Positions 53,617 to 62,358 of a stretch of DNA of 64,000 nucleotides are shown piece by piece; position 1 is the stretch's first letter; each line of letters begins with the position of its first letter. The notes beneath the pieces are model-generated. The model was given only the letters and a program-made list of their open reading frames with translations, was not told the DNA's origin and made no database searches. Source of the stretch: B1 sp034439755 (lineage in GTDB: Bacteria > Bacteroidota > Bacteroidia > UKL13-3). The translations under genes and the position numbers were made by a program. The DNA is taken from NCBI GenBank assembly GCA_034439755.1, contig JAWXAZ010000140.1:1-64000 (forward strand). The letters run 5' to 3'.

Positions 53617-54158
53617 TTTATGCTTTACGAAATTTTAAGGTGTTTTTTCATATTTATCAAGAATTGTTTTTAATTTGTTGTAATCTGTTTCTGATTTAAG
53701 CAATATTTCATACTTAAATTCCTTTTTTTGATTGCGAAATTAAATGGTATTAACTCCCAGATTAGTTGTAAAGGCTCCTATCGATAAAAAGAGAATATAA
53801 TTGCTCCGTAATTCATAACCTGTATTCGAAAATTTTACATTACACTCTTAATTTATGGCTCTATGTGGAATATAGTGGGTAGAATTAGGACTAATATGCC
53901 TGCGTGATTTAAAGGCTCTGGATTTAAGTTAAGCAACCAATTATCACAAGCCTTTTACCCTTTTTTGTTCATGTTGATACAAATCCTCAATCAGATGAAA
54001 AGGCATGAAGTGTATTTGTACTTTGGCGGTGCATGGCTATGGGTTGGTCTGCTGCGAAAATATAAGTAATTTCTTAACCAGTGGTGCTAAATTTGGGGAG
54101 TAGCATACCCAAAAACATTTCCGCTTGTTATCAATTAATCATTGGTTAAATTGCTGGC
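53617..54158. other. Gap with possible gene remnant, otherwise empty
   Basis: About 540 bases. The left half contains a minus-strand remnant (see the pseudogene entry). The rest is AT-rich with no supported frame or hairpin on either strand; a 20-codon minus frame reading MPFHLIEDLYQHEQKRVKGL is too short to call. Confidence 0.5.
53635..53816 (-). pseudogene. Possible decayed small membrane-protein gene
   Basis: The minus strand reads in one frame LSIGAFTTNLGVNTI, one TAA stop, FRNQKKEFKYEILLKSETD and a DKYEKTP end, while MNYGAIIFSF upstream is in a different frame separated by a run of five T. Together it looks like a small gene with one frameshift and one stop. This is suggestive only; the residues do not match a family I know. 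Confidence 0.3.
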
Positions 54159-55151
54159 ATGGAATGGACCATAGAAAAAATCAAACTCGACTTAAAATAC
54201 ACTTGGAAAATATCTAGGAATGTTAGCACTTACAAGGAAAATCTACTTGTACAGTGTGGGCATTTTGGGCATTTTGGGTTGGGTGAAGTTGCGCCTAATA
54301 TTAGGTATGATGAAACGCCAGAGAATTTGTTGGCAGAGTTTTATGCAATGCAGGATGCTTTAAAAGATTGTCCTAGTACTTTACCAGAATTTGAGCTTTG
54401 GCTCTCGGGATTTAAGATTCACAATGCCTTGAGATTTGGCATAGAATCTGCTTTTATTCATTGGCTGGTTAAGGATAAAAATACCACTATATATGACTTG
54501 CTAAACATAGCTAAACCCAATAAAGTGGCAAGCTGCTATACCTTGCCAATTATGGATGAGAGTGATATTGAAAACTTTTACCGCACTTATAAATTACATC
54601 GATTTAATTATTTAAAGGTTAAGGTAAATGACGCGGCGGCATTGGATATGATTAAAGAAATTTGCAAGCTTGGCACACACAAAATAATGATTGATGCCAA
54701 TGAGGCGTGGAAGGATTTAGATGAATTGTTGCGGTTTATTCCAAGGCTAAATATCTATCCAATTGAGTTTATAGAGCAACCCATGCCTGCACACATGGTT
54801 GCCGAATACATGGAATTAAAGAAGCATAGCGAGCTATGTATTATGGGCGATGAAAGTGTGTTGAATTTGCCTGATTTTGACTTATTAGAAAAGCAGTTTC
54901 ATGGAGTAAATATGAAATTAATGAAAGCCGGAGGTTATGTGAATGGACTCAGAATATTGAGAGAGGCTAAGGCGCGTGGCATGCGCACCATGATTGGTTG
55001 TATGGTAGAAACAACTTTGGGAATTAAGAGTGCATGGAGCCTTTGTGCGGAGGCTGAGTATGCCGATTTAGATGGTTGCTTAATAGTGGGCAATGAGCCA
55101 TTTCATTTGTTGAAAGAAGACAATGGTTTATTTGAAGAAACGGAGCAATAA
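54159..55151 (+). CDS. Enolase-superfamily protein (dipeptide epimerase-like)
   Basis: A 330-residue member of the mandelate racemase/muconate lactonising group. KVKVND holds the first lysine of the active site, IMIDANEAW and EFIEQPM then GDESV supply the metal-binding acids, and KLMKAGG has the second lysine. The KxK and MKAGG pattern fits L-Ala-D/L-Glu epimerases, used in murein peptide recycling. The exact dipeptide cannot be read. TAATG links it to the next gene. Confidence 0.83.
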   Translation: MEWTIEKIKLDLKYTWKISRNVSTYKENLLVQCGHFGHFGLGEVAPNIRYDETPENLLAEFYAMQDALKDCPSTLPEFELWLSGFKIHNALRFGIESAFIHWLVKDKNTTIYDLLNIAKPNKVASCYTLPIMDESDIENFYRTYKLHRFNYLKVKVNDAAALDMIKEICKLGTHKIMIDANEAWKDLDELLRFIPRLNIYPIEFIEQPMPAHMVAEYMELKKHSELCIMGDESVLNLPDFDLLEKQFHGVNMKLMKAGGYVNGLRILREAKARGMRTMIGCMVETTLGIKSAWSLCAEAEYADLDGCLIVGNEPFHLLKEDNGLFEETEQ

Positions 55152-55630
55152 TGGAAACAAGCAGCATCGCTGATATAAAAAAAGAACTCAATCAGTTACA
55201 AACACCCGAATTGATTGACCTCTGTTTAAAAATGGCCAAATTTAAAAAAGCCAATAAGGAATTAGCGCACTATATTTTGTTTGAATCTGTGCGTGAAGAT
55301 CAATACATACAAAAGGCAAAAGAAGAAATTAGTTTGCGCTTTGAAGAGATGCCCAAAAACAGTTTATTCTTTACCACAAAATATATTCGTAAAACACTTC
55401 GCATAGCCATGCAGTATGCGCAATACAGCAAATTGGTTCAGACCGAAATTGAATTGTTGTTACACTTCTGTTTTGAGTTAAATGAGCGAAAATCTTACTG
55501 GAAAAAATACCAAGCCATCGAAGGAATTTATGAACGACAAATAGAAAAAGTTAAAAAGGATTTATTGAAAGTGCATGAAGATTTAAGGTACGATTATGAG
55601 CGAATTTTGGAACAATTAATTAGCGGATAA
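55151..55630 (+). CDS. Conserved helical protein, unknown (DUF6155-like)
   Basis: A 159-residue, all-helical, charged protein (KKELNQLQTPELIDLCLKMA ... LKVHEDLRYDYERILEQL) with no signal peptide. It could belong to a DUF of unknown function common in Bacteroidota. Its ATG overlaps the epimerase stop, suggesting co-expression. A TTGGTTCAGACCGAA word encodes LVQTE at residues about 95-99. It converges on nnrDE with an 11-base overlap. Confidence 0.6.
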   Translation: METSSIADIKKELNQLQTPELIDLCLKMAKFKKANKELAHYILFESVREDQYIQKAKEEISLRFEEMPKNSLFFTTKYIRKTLRIAMQYAQYSKLVQTEIELLLHFCFELNERKSYWKKYQAIEGIYERQIEKVKKDLLKVHEDLRYDYERILEQLISG

Positions 55631-57134
55631 ACCGAAGCTCATCCACAAAATCGCCAGCTATGCAATTGACATAATTTTTGCACTTTAAAGAGTTGGCCAA
55701 GGCACCATGTAAATACACCCCATAGGTTGCAGCATCAATAGAATTGAGGCCTTGCGCTAACATGGCAGTTATGATTCCAGATAACACATCGCCACTACCG
55801 GCCGTGGCCAAAAGTGAATTGCCAGAGGAGTTAAAACTCACTTTTCCATTGGCATCAATTACTTGGGTATAAGTGCCTTTTAACACAATAACAATTTGAT
55901 AGGCAATGGCATTTTTTATAGCAGTTTGCAACCGCTCATACGCATGTTGATGTGCGCCAAAAAGCCTATCAAACTCCTTGGCATGTGGCGTAATGATGCT
56001 GTTTTTAGGAAAGCAAAAATTTGAATTTTGTTGCATGAGCACCGCGCAGGCATTGAGTGCATCGGCATCAATTACCAGTGGTGTTTCTACCTGGCTGAAC
56101 CAAGTGCCAAAAGATTTTATGGTACCAGAATGCAAGCCCATTCCGGGTCCTACACAAACAGCCGCATAAGATGAAATTACGGGAAAGTTTCTTAATTCGT
56201 TAAGCTCCACATCTGGCAAAACCATTACTTCTGGCAAGGCCGTTTGAAAAATCTGATAACCAATTTTGGGTATGTGGGCAGTAACCAATCCCGCTCCTGC
56301 TCTCAGTGCCGCGCGAGAAGCCAGTAATGCCGCACCCACTTTACCTTCGCTTCCACCGATAATGAGGGCATGACCTTTTTGCCATTTATAGGAAAATTTT
56401 GAGTCCTTGGGTTTGTTTATTTTGTTTGGGTTTAGCCAATATAAATCACTTTCGGTTTGATCCAAAAACGCAGGCAACAAATCGATATCGATGATAAAAA
56501 AATTGCCCACCCTATTGCCCGATTCAGGAAACAAAAAACTTGATTTAGGCACTTGAAAAGTATAGGTTCTATGGGCCTCAAAAACGGTAGCATCTAAATT
56601 TTTACAAGCCTCGTTAGCATCTGCAAACAAGCCAGATGGCAGGTCGATAGCGAGTTTAACGGCATTCTTTAAATTGAGAAATAAAATTAAATCTTTGGCA
56701 AATCCGCTTACAGGCGTGTTTAATCCCGTTCCAAACAAAGCATCAATGATGATATCCGCATCATTGATACTGGGCAAATCACTGACATCACTTAACAAAA
56801 TTGGATTGATATCAATTGCTTGGCAACGCAACAAATTAAGTTCAAAATCTTCTGTACCTTTTTCCTTTTGGTTCAGGATAAAAACGTTTACCTGATAACC
56901 AGAACTTTTTAAATACCGGGCAATAACGAGGCCATCTCCTCCATTGTTTCCTTGCGCGCAAAACACTTGGAAAGACTTATTAACGAGCTTAGAAAAATCT
57001 TGATTCAAATGCTGAATTAAGAGGTGAAAGCACCTAGCCGCAGCGCGCTCCATAAGTCCCAAACTACTTACAGGTTCGTGTGCAATGGTAAATTGATCCC
57101 ATTGTTGAATTTGATTTTTAGTTAAGATTTTCAT
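55620..57134 (-). CDS. nnrDE: Bifunctional NAD(P)H-hydrate epimerase/dehydratase
   Basis: A 504-residue fusion that repairs damaged NAD(P)H hydrates. The N-terminal epimerase half has GNNGGDGLVIARYL, DIIIDALFGTGLNTPV and LPSGLFAD; the C-terminal ADP-dependent dehydratase half has ALIIGGSEGKVGAALLASRA, CVGPGMGLHSG, DADALN, ITPHAKEFDRL and TAGSGDVLSGIITA. Such fusions are common in bacteria, and both halves look complete. It ends inside the 3' end of the convergent 55151 gene. Confidence 0.95.
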   Translation of the reverse strand: MKILTKNQIQQWDQFTIAHEPVSSLGLMERAAARCFHLLIQHLNQDFSKLVNKSFQVFCAQGNNGGDGLVIARYLKSSGYQVNVFILNQKEKGTEDFELNLLRCQAIDINPILLSDVSDLPSINDADIIIDALFGTGLNTPVSGFAKDLILFLNLKNAVKLAIDLPSGLFADANEACKNLDATVFEAHRTYTFQVPKSSFLFPESGNRVGNFFIIDIDLLPAFLDQTESDLYWLNPNKINKPKDSKFSYKWQKGHALIIGGSEGKVGAALLASRAALRAGAGLVTAHIPKIGYQIFQTALPEVMVLPDVELNELRNFPVISSYAAVCVGPGMGLHSGTIKSFGTWFSQVETPLVIDADALNACAVLMQQNSNFCFPKNSIITPHAKEFDRLFGAHQHAYERLQTAIKNAIAYQIVIVLKGTYTQVIDANGKVSFNSSGNSLLATAGSGDVLSGIITAMLAQGLNSIDAATYGVYLHGALANSLKCKNYVNCIAGDFVDELRFIR

Positions 57135-57180
57135 TGCTGGTTTCGAAGGTAAAAAATAATGAAAGAAAATAAACCTTAAA

Positions 57181-57210
57181 AGATACTTAGATAAAAGATA
57201 CTTAGATAAA
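57181..57210. repeat. Two 15-bp direct repeats downstream of the DUF3109 gene
   Basis: AGATACTTAGATAAA occurs twice in tandem, 57181-57195 and 57196-57210, in the gap between the DUF3109 stop and the nnrDE start. Confidence 0.7.
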
Positions 57211-57245
57211 AGAGGGAAATTGTAATTAAAAAAGTCCCTATTGCC

Positions 57246-57827
57246 CTATGGCAATTTTTCTTGCGCATAGGCAATGGCCACTTCCTCTAGCTCGGCATAC
57301 CATGCAGCGCCAAACCTGCTAATTAGCGGATCTTTAAGGAATTTAAAAACGGGCACTTTTTCTTGTTTTCCGAGTGTGCAAGCCGCTTTGCAAATATCCC
57401 AGCGGTGGTAATTTAACGCATCATAATCGCCCACTTTAATAACCCTAATTGGGTATAAATAACAAGAACTGGGCTTTCTAATTTCCGATTTGCCATCTAG
57501 AAAACTTTTTTCAATGCCGCAACTAAGCAAACCATGCTCATCTCTTTTAACAAAATTACATTCGCCAGTAGGAAGACAAGTGGTAACCCATTCGCCATCT
57601 TCATCAATTTCAAACCCACCACGTTTTTCAATGTCCTTCAAAGAATCTTCACTTAGGTATGGTTTTATGAGGGGAAAAGCCTTTTCAATTCTCGATTTTT
57701 CTTCTAAGGTAACAGGAGCGCCGGCATCGCCTTCAATGCAGCAAGATCCTTTACAGGCGCTGAGGTTGCAGATAAACTCTTGGTCGAATAAGTCTTCTGA
57801 GACCAGCGTATTTCCAATAATAATCAT
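57246..57827 (-). CDS. DUF3109 family cysteine-rich protein
   Basis: A 193-residue cytoplasmic protein with cysteine clusters at the N-terminus (FICNLSACKGSCCIEGDAGA), the middle (TCLPTGECNFV, LLSCGIE) and later (SSCYLYP, DICKAACTLGK). The pattern recalls YkgJ/DUF3109-type metal- or Fe-S-binding proteins of unknown function. Its ATG at 57827 sits at the edge of a tandem repeat array, and the first partial repeat unit overlaps the start. Confidence 0.85.
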   Translation of the reverse strand: MIIIGNTLVSEDLFDQEFICNLSACKGSCCIEGDAGAPVTLEEKSRIEKAFPLIKPYLSEDSLKDIEKRGGFEIDEDGEWVTTCLPTGECNFVKRDEHGLLSCGIEKSFLDGKSEIRKPSSCYLYPIRVIKVGDYDALNYHRWDICKAACTLGKQEKVPVFKFLKDPLISRFGAAWYAELEEVAIAYAQEKLP

Positions 57828-57834
57828 ATAGTTA

Positions 57835-58138
57835 GTAGCGCAAAATTATTTTTTAGTAGCGTAAAGTCATATAGTTAGAACTGTAAAATTCATGTATTTA
57901 GTAGCGCAAAATTATTTTTTAGTAGCGTAAAGTCATAATGTTAGAACGGTAAATTCATGTATTTAGTAGCGTAAAATTATTTTTTAGTAGCGTAAAGTCA
58001 TATAGTTAGAACTGTAAAATCATGTATTTAGTAGCGCAAAATTATTTTTCAGTAGCGTAAAGTCATATAGTTAGAACTGTAAAATCATGTATTTAGTAGC
58101 GCAAAATTATTTTTTAGTAGCGTAAAGTCATATAGTTA
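57835..58138. repeat. 65-66 bp tandem array, about 4.7 copies, with 22-bp sub-units
   Basis: Units begin at 57835, 57901, 57966, 58031 and 58096. Each has three related sub-units: GTAGCGCAAAATTATTTTTTA, GTAGCGTAAAGTCATATAG plus TTA, and GAACTGTAAAATCATG plus TATTTA. Copies are almost identical, which suggests recent expansion. A half unit overlaps the DUF3109 start codon. It lies between two divergent genes. Confidence 0.95.
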
Positions 58139-58222
58139 AGCAAGGAATTTGGTGCATTTTTGTGGTGGCAAATTAGCGATTTTGAGTCAACATTCCTTTA
58201 TTCTTTTATCCTTCAATAAGCG

Positions 58223-58230
58223 TATCTTTG
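58223..58230 (+). promoter_or_regulatory. Bacteroidota -7 box for rlmN
   Basis: TATCTTTG ends 7 bases before ATG 58238, so the transcript would have almost no leader. Confidence 0.5.
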
Positions 58231-58237
58231 AGGCGAA

Positions 58238-59308
58238 ATGACAAATATGGTCAAAACAGATATTCGATCACTTAACTTGGATCAGATTAAAGATGCCTTT
58301 ATTGCCAATGGCGACAAGGCATTTAGGGGATTGCAGGTATATGAATGGCTTTGGAAAAAAGCTTGCACAGATTTTAATCAAATGACCAATTTGGGCATTG
58401 AAACACGAGAATGGTTACAGCACAATTTTGTGATAAACGACATTGCAACGGTAGACAAGCAAGTGAGCAATGATGGTACTATTAAGAGTGGTTTTAGGTT
58501 GCATGATGGCCATTTGGTAGAAGGCGTTTTAATTCCGGCAGACGAAAGAATGACGGCTTGTGTTTCTTCACAAGTTGGTTGCAGTTTAACCTGTAAATTT
58601 TGTGCAACGGGTAAGATGGAGCGCGAACGTAATTTAACTTCAGGTGAGATTTACGACCAGGTTGTGCAGATTAGAAACTGGGCCATGCATCATTTCCAGA
58701 AGCCTCTTACAAACATTGTTTTTATGGGAATGGGTGAACCCTTGCTTAATTATGCAAATGTATTAAAGGCCATCGATAAAATTACATCTCAAGATGGGTT
58801 GGGAATGGCCGCAGACCGCATTACAGTTTCTACCGCAGGAATAGCTAAAATGATACGGAAACTAGCCGACGATGAAGTGCGGTTTAATTTGGCCTTAAGT
58901 TTACATGCTGCCAATGATGCGAAACGCAATATGATAATGCCCATTAACGAAAGCAATAGTTTGAAAGAAGTTGGAGAAGCCTTAAAATATTTTCATTTAA
59001 AAACAAAAAAGCGGGTAACCTTTGAATACATTGCCTTTAAAAATTTTAACGAAAGCATTCAGGATGCAAAAGAGTTGCTAGCCTTTTGCAAAAAGTTTCC
59101 GGCTAAAGTAAATGTGATTGAATATAATTCCACTGGTGATGGTCAATTTGAAAAAGCCGATTCCGATAAAATTGACCAGTTTTGCGCTTACTTAGAAAAA
59201 AATGGCGTGGTGGCAAAGGTTAGGCGCAGTAGAGGCAAAGACATTGACGCCGCATGCGGACAGTTAGCCAATAAAAAACATGAAGAAGCCTTGTTTCAAG
59301 AAGGTTAA
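58238..59308 (+). CDS. rlmN: 23S rRNA/tRNA adenine-C2 methyltransferase RlmN
   Basis: A full-length 356-residue radical SAM enzyme that methylates A2503 of 23S rRNA and A37 of some tRNAs. The cluster is C115/C119/C122 (CSLTCKFCATG), and the accessory cysteine C340 (DAACGQL) forms the methyl intermediate. GMGEPLLNY and SLHAAND are other conserved blocks. Alternative in-frame ATG at 58247 exists. It has no long leader if the promoter box is used. The MacA-like gene follows. Confidence 0.97.
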   Translation: MTNMVKTDIRSLNLDQIKDAFIANGDKAFRGLQVYEWLWKKACTDFNQMTNLGIETREWLQHNFVINDIATVDKQVSNDGTIKSGFRLHDGHLVEGVLIPADERMTACVSSQVGCSLTCKFCATGKMERERNLTSGEIYDQVVQIRNWAMHHFQKPLTNIVFMGMGEPLLNYANVLKAIDKITSQDGLGMAADRITVSTAGIAKMIRKLADDEVRFNLALSLHAANDAKRNMIMPINESNSLKEVGEALKYFHLKTKKRVTFEYIAFKNFNESIQDAKELLAFCKKFPAKVNVIEYNSTGDGQFEKADSDKIDQFCAYLEKNGVVAKVRRSRGKDIDAACGQLANKKHEEALFQEG

Positions 59309-59319
59309 AAAACAAGGAT

Positions 59320-60399
59320 ATGAAAAAAATATTTTTCGCAATTTTGCTATTAAACTTATATTCATGCAAAGAATCTGTTGAGAAATTTAAACCCACTTAT
59401 GCCAGCATAACAGAATCTGTTTATGCCTCAGGGGTTGTAAAATCGGCAAAGCAATACAATGTATTTGCCAAGGCAAGCGGTAGCATTGAAACTATTTATG
59501 TGAAAGAAGGCGACATGGTAAAAAAAGGCAACCCATTGATTTCGCTTTCAAATGAAGTTTCTAGGTACAACATGGAAAATGCCAAGTTAAACGCAGCATA
59601 TTCAGATGCGCAAAGTAACCAAGACAAGCTTAATGAAGCTAGGCAGTTTGAGGAATTGCAGAAAAGCAAAATGAAATTAGACTCCTCTATGTGGGCAAGA
59701 CAACAACGCCTGTGGGATCAAAATGTGGGAACCAAAGTAGAATTAGAGCAAAGAGAATTGAACTATAAAAACTCAAAAAGTGGGTATCAATCGGCTAGGG
59801 TTCGCCATGAAGATTTGAAAAAACAAATCGCTTTAGGTTCGAACCAAAGCAAAAACTTGCTCAGTATATCCAAAAAAATGGAGAGCGATTTTACCATAAA
59901 AAGTGAAATTGACGGCATGGTATTTAGTTTGCAAAAGGAAATTGGCGACATGGTTACACCCCAGGTTGCGGTTGCTTTAATTGGCGATCCAACAAAATTT
60001 ATTTTGGAGATGCAAGTAGACGAATACGACATTTTTAAGGTGACTATTGCACAAAGGGTATTTGTGAAAATGGACAGTTATAAAGGAAAAGTGTTTGAAG
60101 CCAAGATTAACAAGATATCGCCGGTTATGAATGAACGATCGAAGACCTTTTTAGTTGAAGCCGCCTTTATAGACCAACCCTCTAAACTTTTTCCTTATAT
60201 TACTTTTGAAGGAAATATTGAGATCAATACAAAGCAGAAGGCTTTGTTAATTCCTAGAAATTTGATGTTAAACGACTCCACCGTTAAAAGAGCAAACGGG
60301 GAATTGGTACAGATAAAAACAGGTTTAATGGATGCCCAATTTGCAGAAATTATTTCGGGGTTAACAGAAAATGACGAGTTAATTTTACCTAAGAAATGA
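59320..60399 (+). CDS. Efflux periplasmic adaptor lipoprotein (HlyD/MacA-like)
   Basis: A 359-residue membrane-fusion protein. The N-terminal LLLNLYSCKES is a lipoprotein signal with cysteine about residue 16. A biotinyl-lipoyl-like region (ASGSIETIYVKEGDMVKKGN and later a SEIDGMVFSLQKEIGDMV) brackets a coiled coil (about 80-180). It bridges an inner-membrane pump and an outer-membrane channel. It is followed by an FtsX/MacB-type permease and an ATPase, as in MacAB systems. The outer-membrane channel is not encoded here. Confidence 0.88.
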   Translation: MKKIFFAILLLNLYSCKESVEKFKPTYASITESVYASGVVKSAKQYNVFAKASGSIETIYVKEGDMVKKGNPLISLSNEVSRYNMENAKLNAAYSDAQSNQDKLNEARQFEELQKSKMKLDSSMWARQQRLWDQNVGTKVELEQRELNYKNSKSGYQSARVRHEDLKKQIALGSNQSKNLLSISKKMESDFTIKSEIDGMVFSLQKEIGDMVTPQVAVALIGDPTKFILEMQVDEYDIFKVTIAQRVFVKMDSYKGKVFEAKINKISPVMNERSKTFLVEAAFIDQPSKLFPYITFEGNIEINTKQKALLIPRNLMLNDSTVKRANGELVQIKTGLMDAQFAEIISGLTENDELILPKK

Positions 60400-61655
60400 A
60401 TTTAAAATTGTTGTATGAAATTTCATTTTCGCTCCTCATGGCGAGGTGGAAACAAACCCTTGTGGCAGCAATTGGCGTAACCTTTGGCATAACTATGTTT
60501 GTTGCCTTATTGAGCTTTATGTCGGGTTTAAATGGCCTATTGGATGGATTAATTTTAAATAGGACAGCCCATATTCGCTTATACAACGAAATTAAACCCA
60601 CTGCCGTGCAAGCGGTAGATCAATATTATAACAACCCGCAACAACATAATTTTATTCATTCTGTTAAGCCTAATAACAAGGGTTTAAAAATTCGCAATTC
60701 GGAAGCCATTATTGATGCCTTAAAAAAAGACAATCGAATTTTGGGCATTGCCCCTAAAATAAACACACAAGTTTTTTATCAAGTGGGTACCATTAATTTA
60801 ACGGGCTCCATTAACGGGGTAGATGTATATGAAGAAAACAGGTTATTTAAGTTTGGTGATTATGTGGTAAAGGGCAATTACATTGACTTGCAAAATACCC
60901 CAAACAGCATCATTCTTGGTATAGGAGCGGCACAAACAATGCTTGTTAACATTGGCGATATTGTAAATATTACCAGTATTAATGGGAATAAAATTCCACT
61001 TAAGGTAGTTGGTTATTTCCAGTCGGGCATACAAGATATAGACAAGGTGCAAAGCTATACTTCCTTAAAAACTGCTCAAAAAATACTGGGCGAATCGAAC
61101 AATTACCTCACCGATATTCAGGTTAAGTTGAACAATATTTTATGGGCACCCGAGATGGCCAAAGAAATGCAAAGGCAATTTGATTTAGATGCCTTAGACA
61201 TACAAACAGCAAACTCGCAATTTGAAACTGGGAGCAAGGTTAGAAATATCATCTCCTATTCTGTAGGCATTACCCTTTTGATTGTGGCAGGATTTGGCAT
61301 TTACAATATTTTGAACATGATGATCTATGAAAAAATGGATACCATAGCCATTATGAAAGCAACAGGATTTAACGGAAAAGATGTGAAAAGAATTTTCATT
61401 TCTATTGCCTTAAGCATTGGAATTTTTGGCGGATTATTTGGGTTGTTATTTGGATTTGGCCTCTCTGTTTTGATAGACAATGCGCCCTTTGAAACGGCAT
61501 CGTTGCCTACCATTAAAACTTTTCCTGTAACGTATAATCCACTTTTCTATATTGTTGGTATTATATTTTCTATTGTTACCACCTATTTCGCGGGTTACTT
61601 TCCATCCAAAAAGGCAAGTAAAATTGATCCAGTAGTTATTATAAGAGGCAAGTAA
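60396..61655 (+). CDS. ABC transporter permease, FtsX/MacB type
   Basis: A 419-residue permease. One N-terminal membrane segment (about 17-43) is followed by a large periplasmic domain (about 55-270), then three membrane segments (about 287-310, 335-360, 383-407), the four-segment MacB layout without a fused ATPase. ISYSVGITLLIVAGFGIYNI and ATGFNGKDVKRIF are FtsX-family hallmarks. It overlaps the adaptor gene by 4 bases and precedes the ATPase gene by one base. The substrate is unknown. Confidence 0.9.
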   Translation: MNLKLLYEISFSLLMARWKQTLVAAIGVTFGITMFVALLSFMSGLNGLLDGLILNRTAHIRLYNEIKPTAVQAVDQYYNNPQQHNFIHSVKPNNKGLKIRNSEAIIDALKKDNRILGIAPKINTQVFYQVGTINLTGSINGVDVYEENRLFKFGDYVVKGNYIDLQNTPNSIILGIGAAQTMLVNIGDIVNITSINGNKIPLKVVGYFQSGIQDIDKVQSYTSLKTAQKILGESNNYLTDIQVKLNNILWAPEMAKEMQRQFDLDALDIQTANSQFETGSKVRNIISYSVGITLLIVAGFGIYNILNMMIYEKMDTIAIMKATGFNGKDVKRIFISIALSIGIFGGLFGLLFGFGLSVLIDNAPFETASLPTIKTFPVTYNPLFYIVGIIFSIVTTYFAGYFPSKKASKIDPVVIIRGK

Positions 61656-61656
61656 C

Positions 61657-62358
61657 ATGAGCAATATTGTATTAGAAGCAAAGAATATCATTAAACACTT
61701 TTATGACCCAATTGACATAAAGGTATTGAACAACATCAGCTTTAAGCTATCAAAGGGTGAATTTGCCTCTATTACAGGAAAATCGGGCTGCGGCAAGTCA
61801 ACTTTGTTGTACATATTATCTACCATGGATACAAATTATGAGGGCCATTTATGGATAGACCAAATTGAAATGGGCCATAAAAATGAGAAAGCATTGGCTC
61901 GGGTTAGAAACGAAAAAATTGGTTTTGTTTTTCAATTTCATTATTTGCTCAATGAATTTTCGGTATTAAGAAATGTGATGTTGCCAGGCGAAAAATTAGC
62001 CAAGCTTTCAAAGCAAGAATTGGAGCACCAAGCTTACGAGAAATTAAAAATTCTAGGCATAGAAAATGAGGCTTTAAAAAAGCCCAATCAGTTGAGTGGC
62101 GGCCAAAAGCAGCGCGTTGCCATAGCAAGGGCGCTCATCAATAACCCCATTATTATTATGGGCGATGAACCAACAGGCAATTTAGACAAGAAGAACGGAG
62201 ACATAGTTTTTGATATCTTTAAAGAACTGGCCGAAGTGTATAACCAAACCCTCTTAATTGTAACACATGATATTGATTTTGCGAGCAAGACACACCGCAT
62301 CATAGAAATGGAAGATGGTAAAATATTGAATACGCCTAGTTTAAGCGCATCAATTTAA
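61657..62358 (+). CDS. ABC transporter ATP-binding protein (LolD/MacB type)
   Basis: A 233-residue ATPase with Walker A GKSGCGKST (about residues 40-48), signature LSGGQKQR, Walker B IIIMGDEPTGNLD and switch histidine in THDIDF. FVFQFHYLLNEFSVLRNVMLP is typical of the LolD/MacB group. It works with the permease upstream and the MacA-like adaptor. The stop overlaps the convergent metalloprotease gene by 23 bases. Confidence 0.93.
   Translation: MSNIVLEAKNIIKHFYDPIDIKVLNNISFKLSKGEFASITGKSGCGKSTLLYILSTMDTNYEGHLWIDQIEMGHKNEKALARVRNEKIGFVFQFHYLLNEFSVLRNVMLPGEKLAKLSKQELEHQAYEKLKILGIENEALKKPNQLSGGQKQRVAIARALINNPIIIMGDEPTGNLDKKNGDIVFDIFKELAEVYNQTLLIVTHDIDFASKTHRIIEMEDGKILNTPSLSASI

Noticed and set aside
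57181..57210. Two 15-bp direct repeats as an attachment site
   Set aside because: Only a tandem duplication; no integrase or tRNA gene is near.
57835..58138. CRISPR array
   Set aside because: Units are contiguous 65-66 bp tandem copies with no variable spacers, and no cas genes are nearby.
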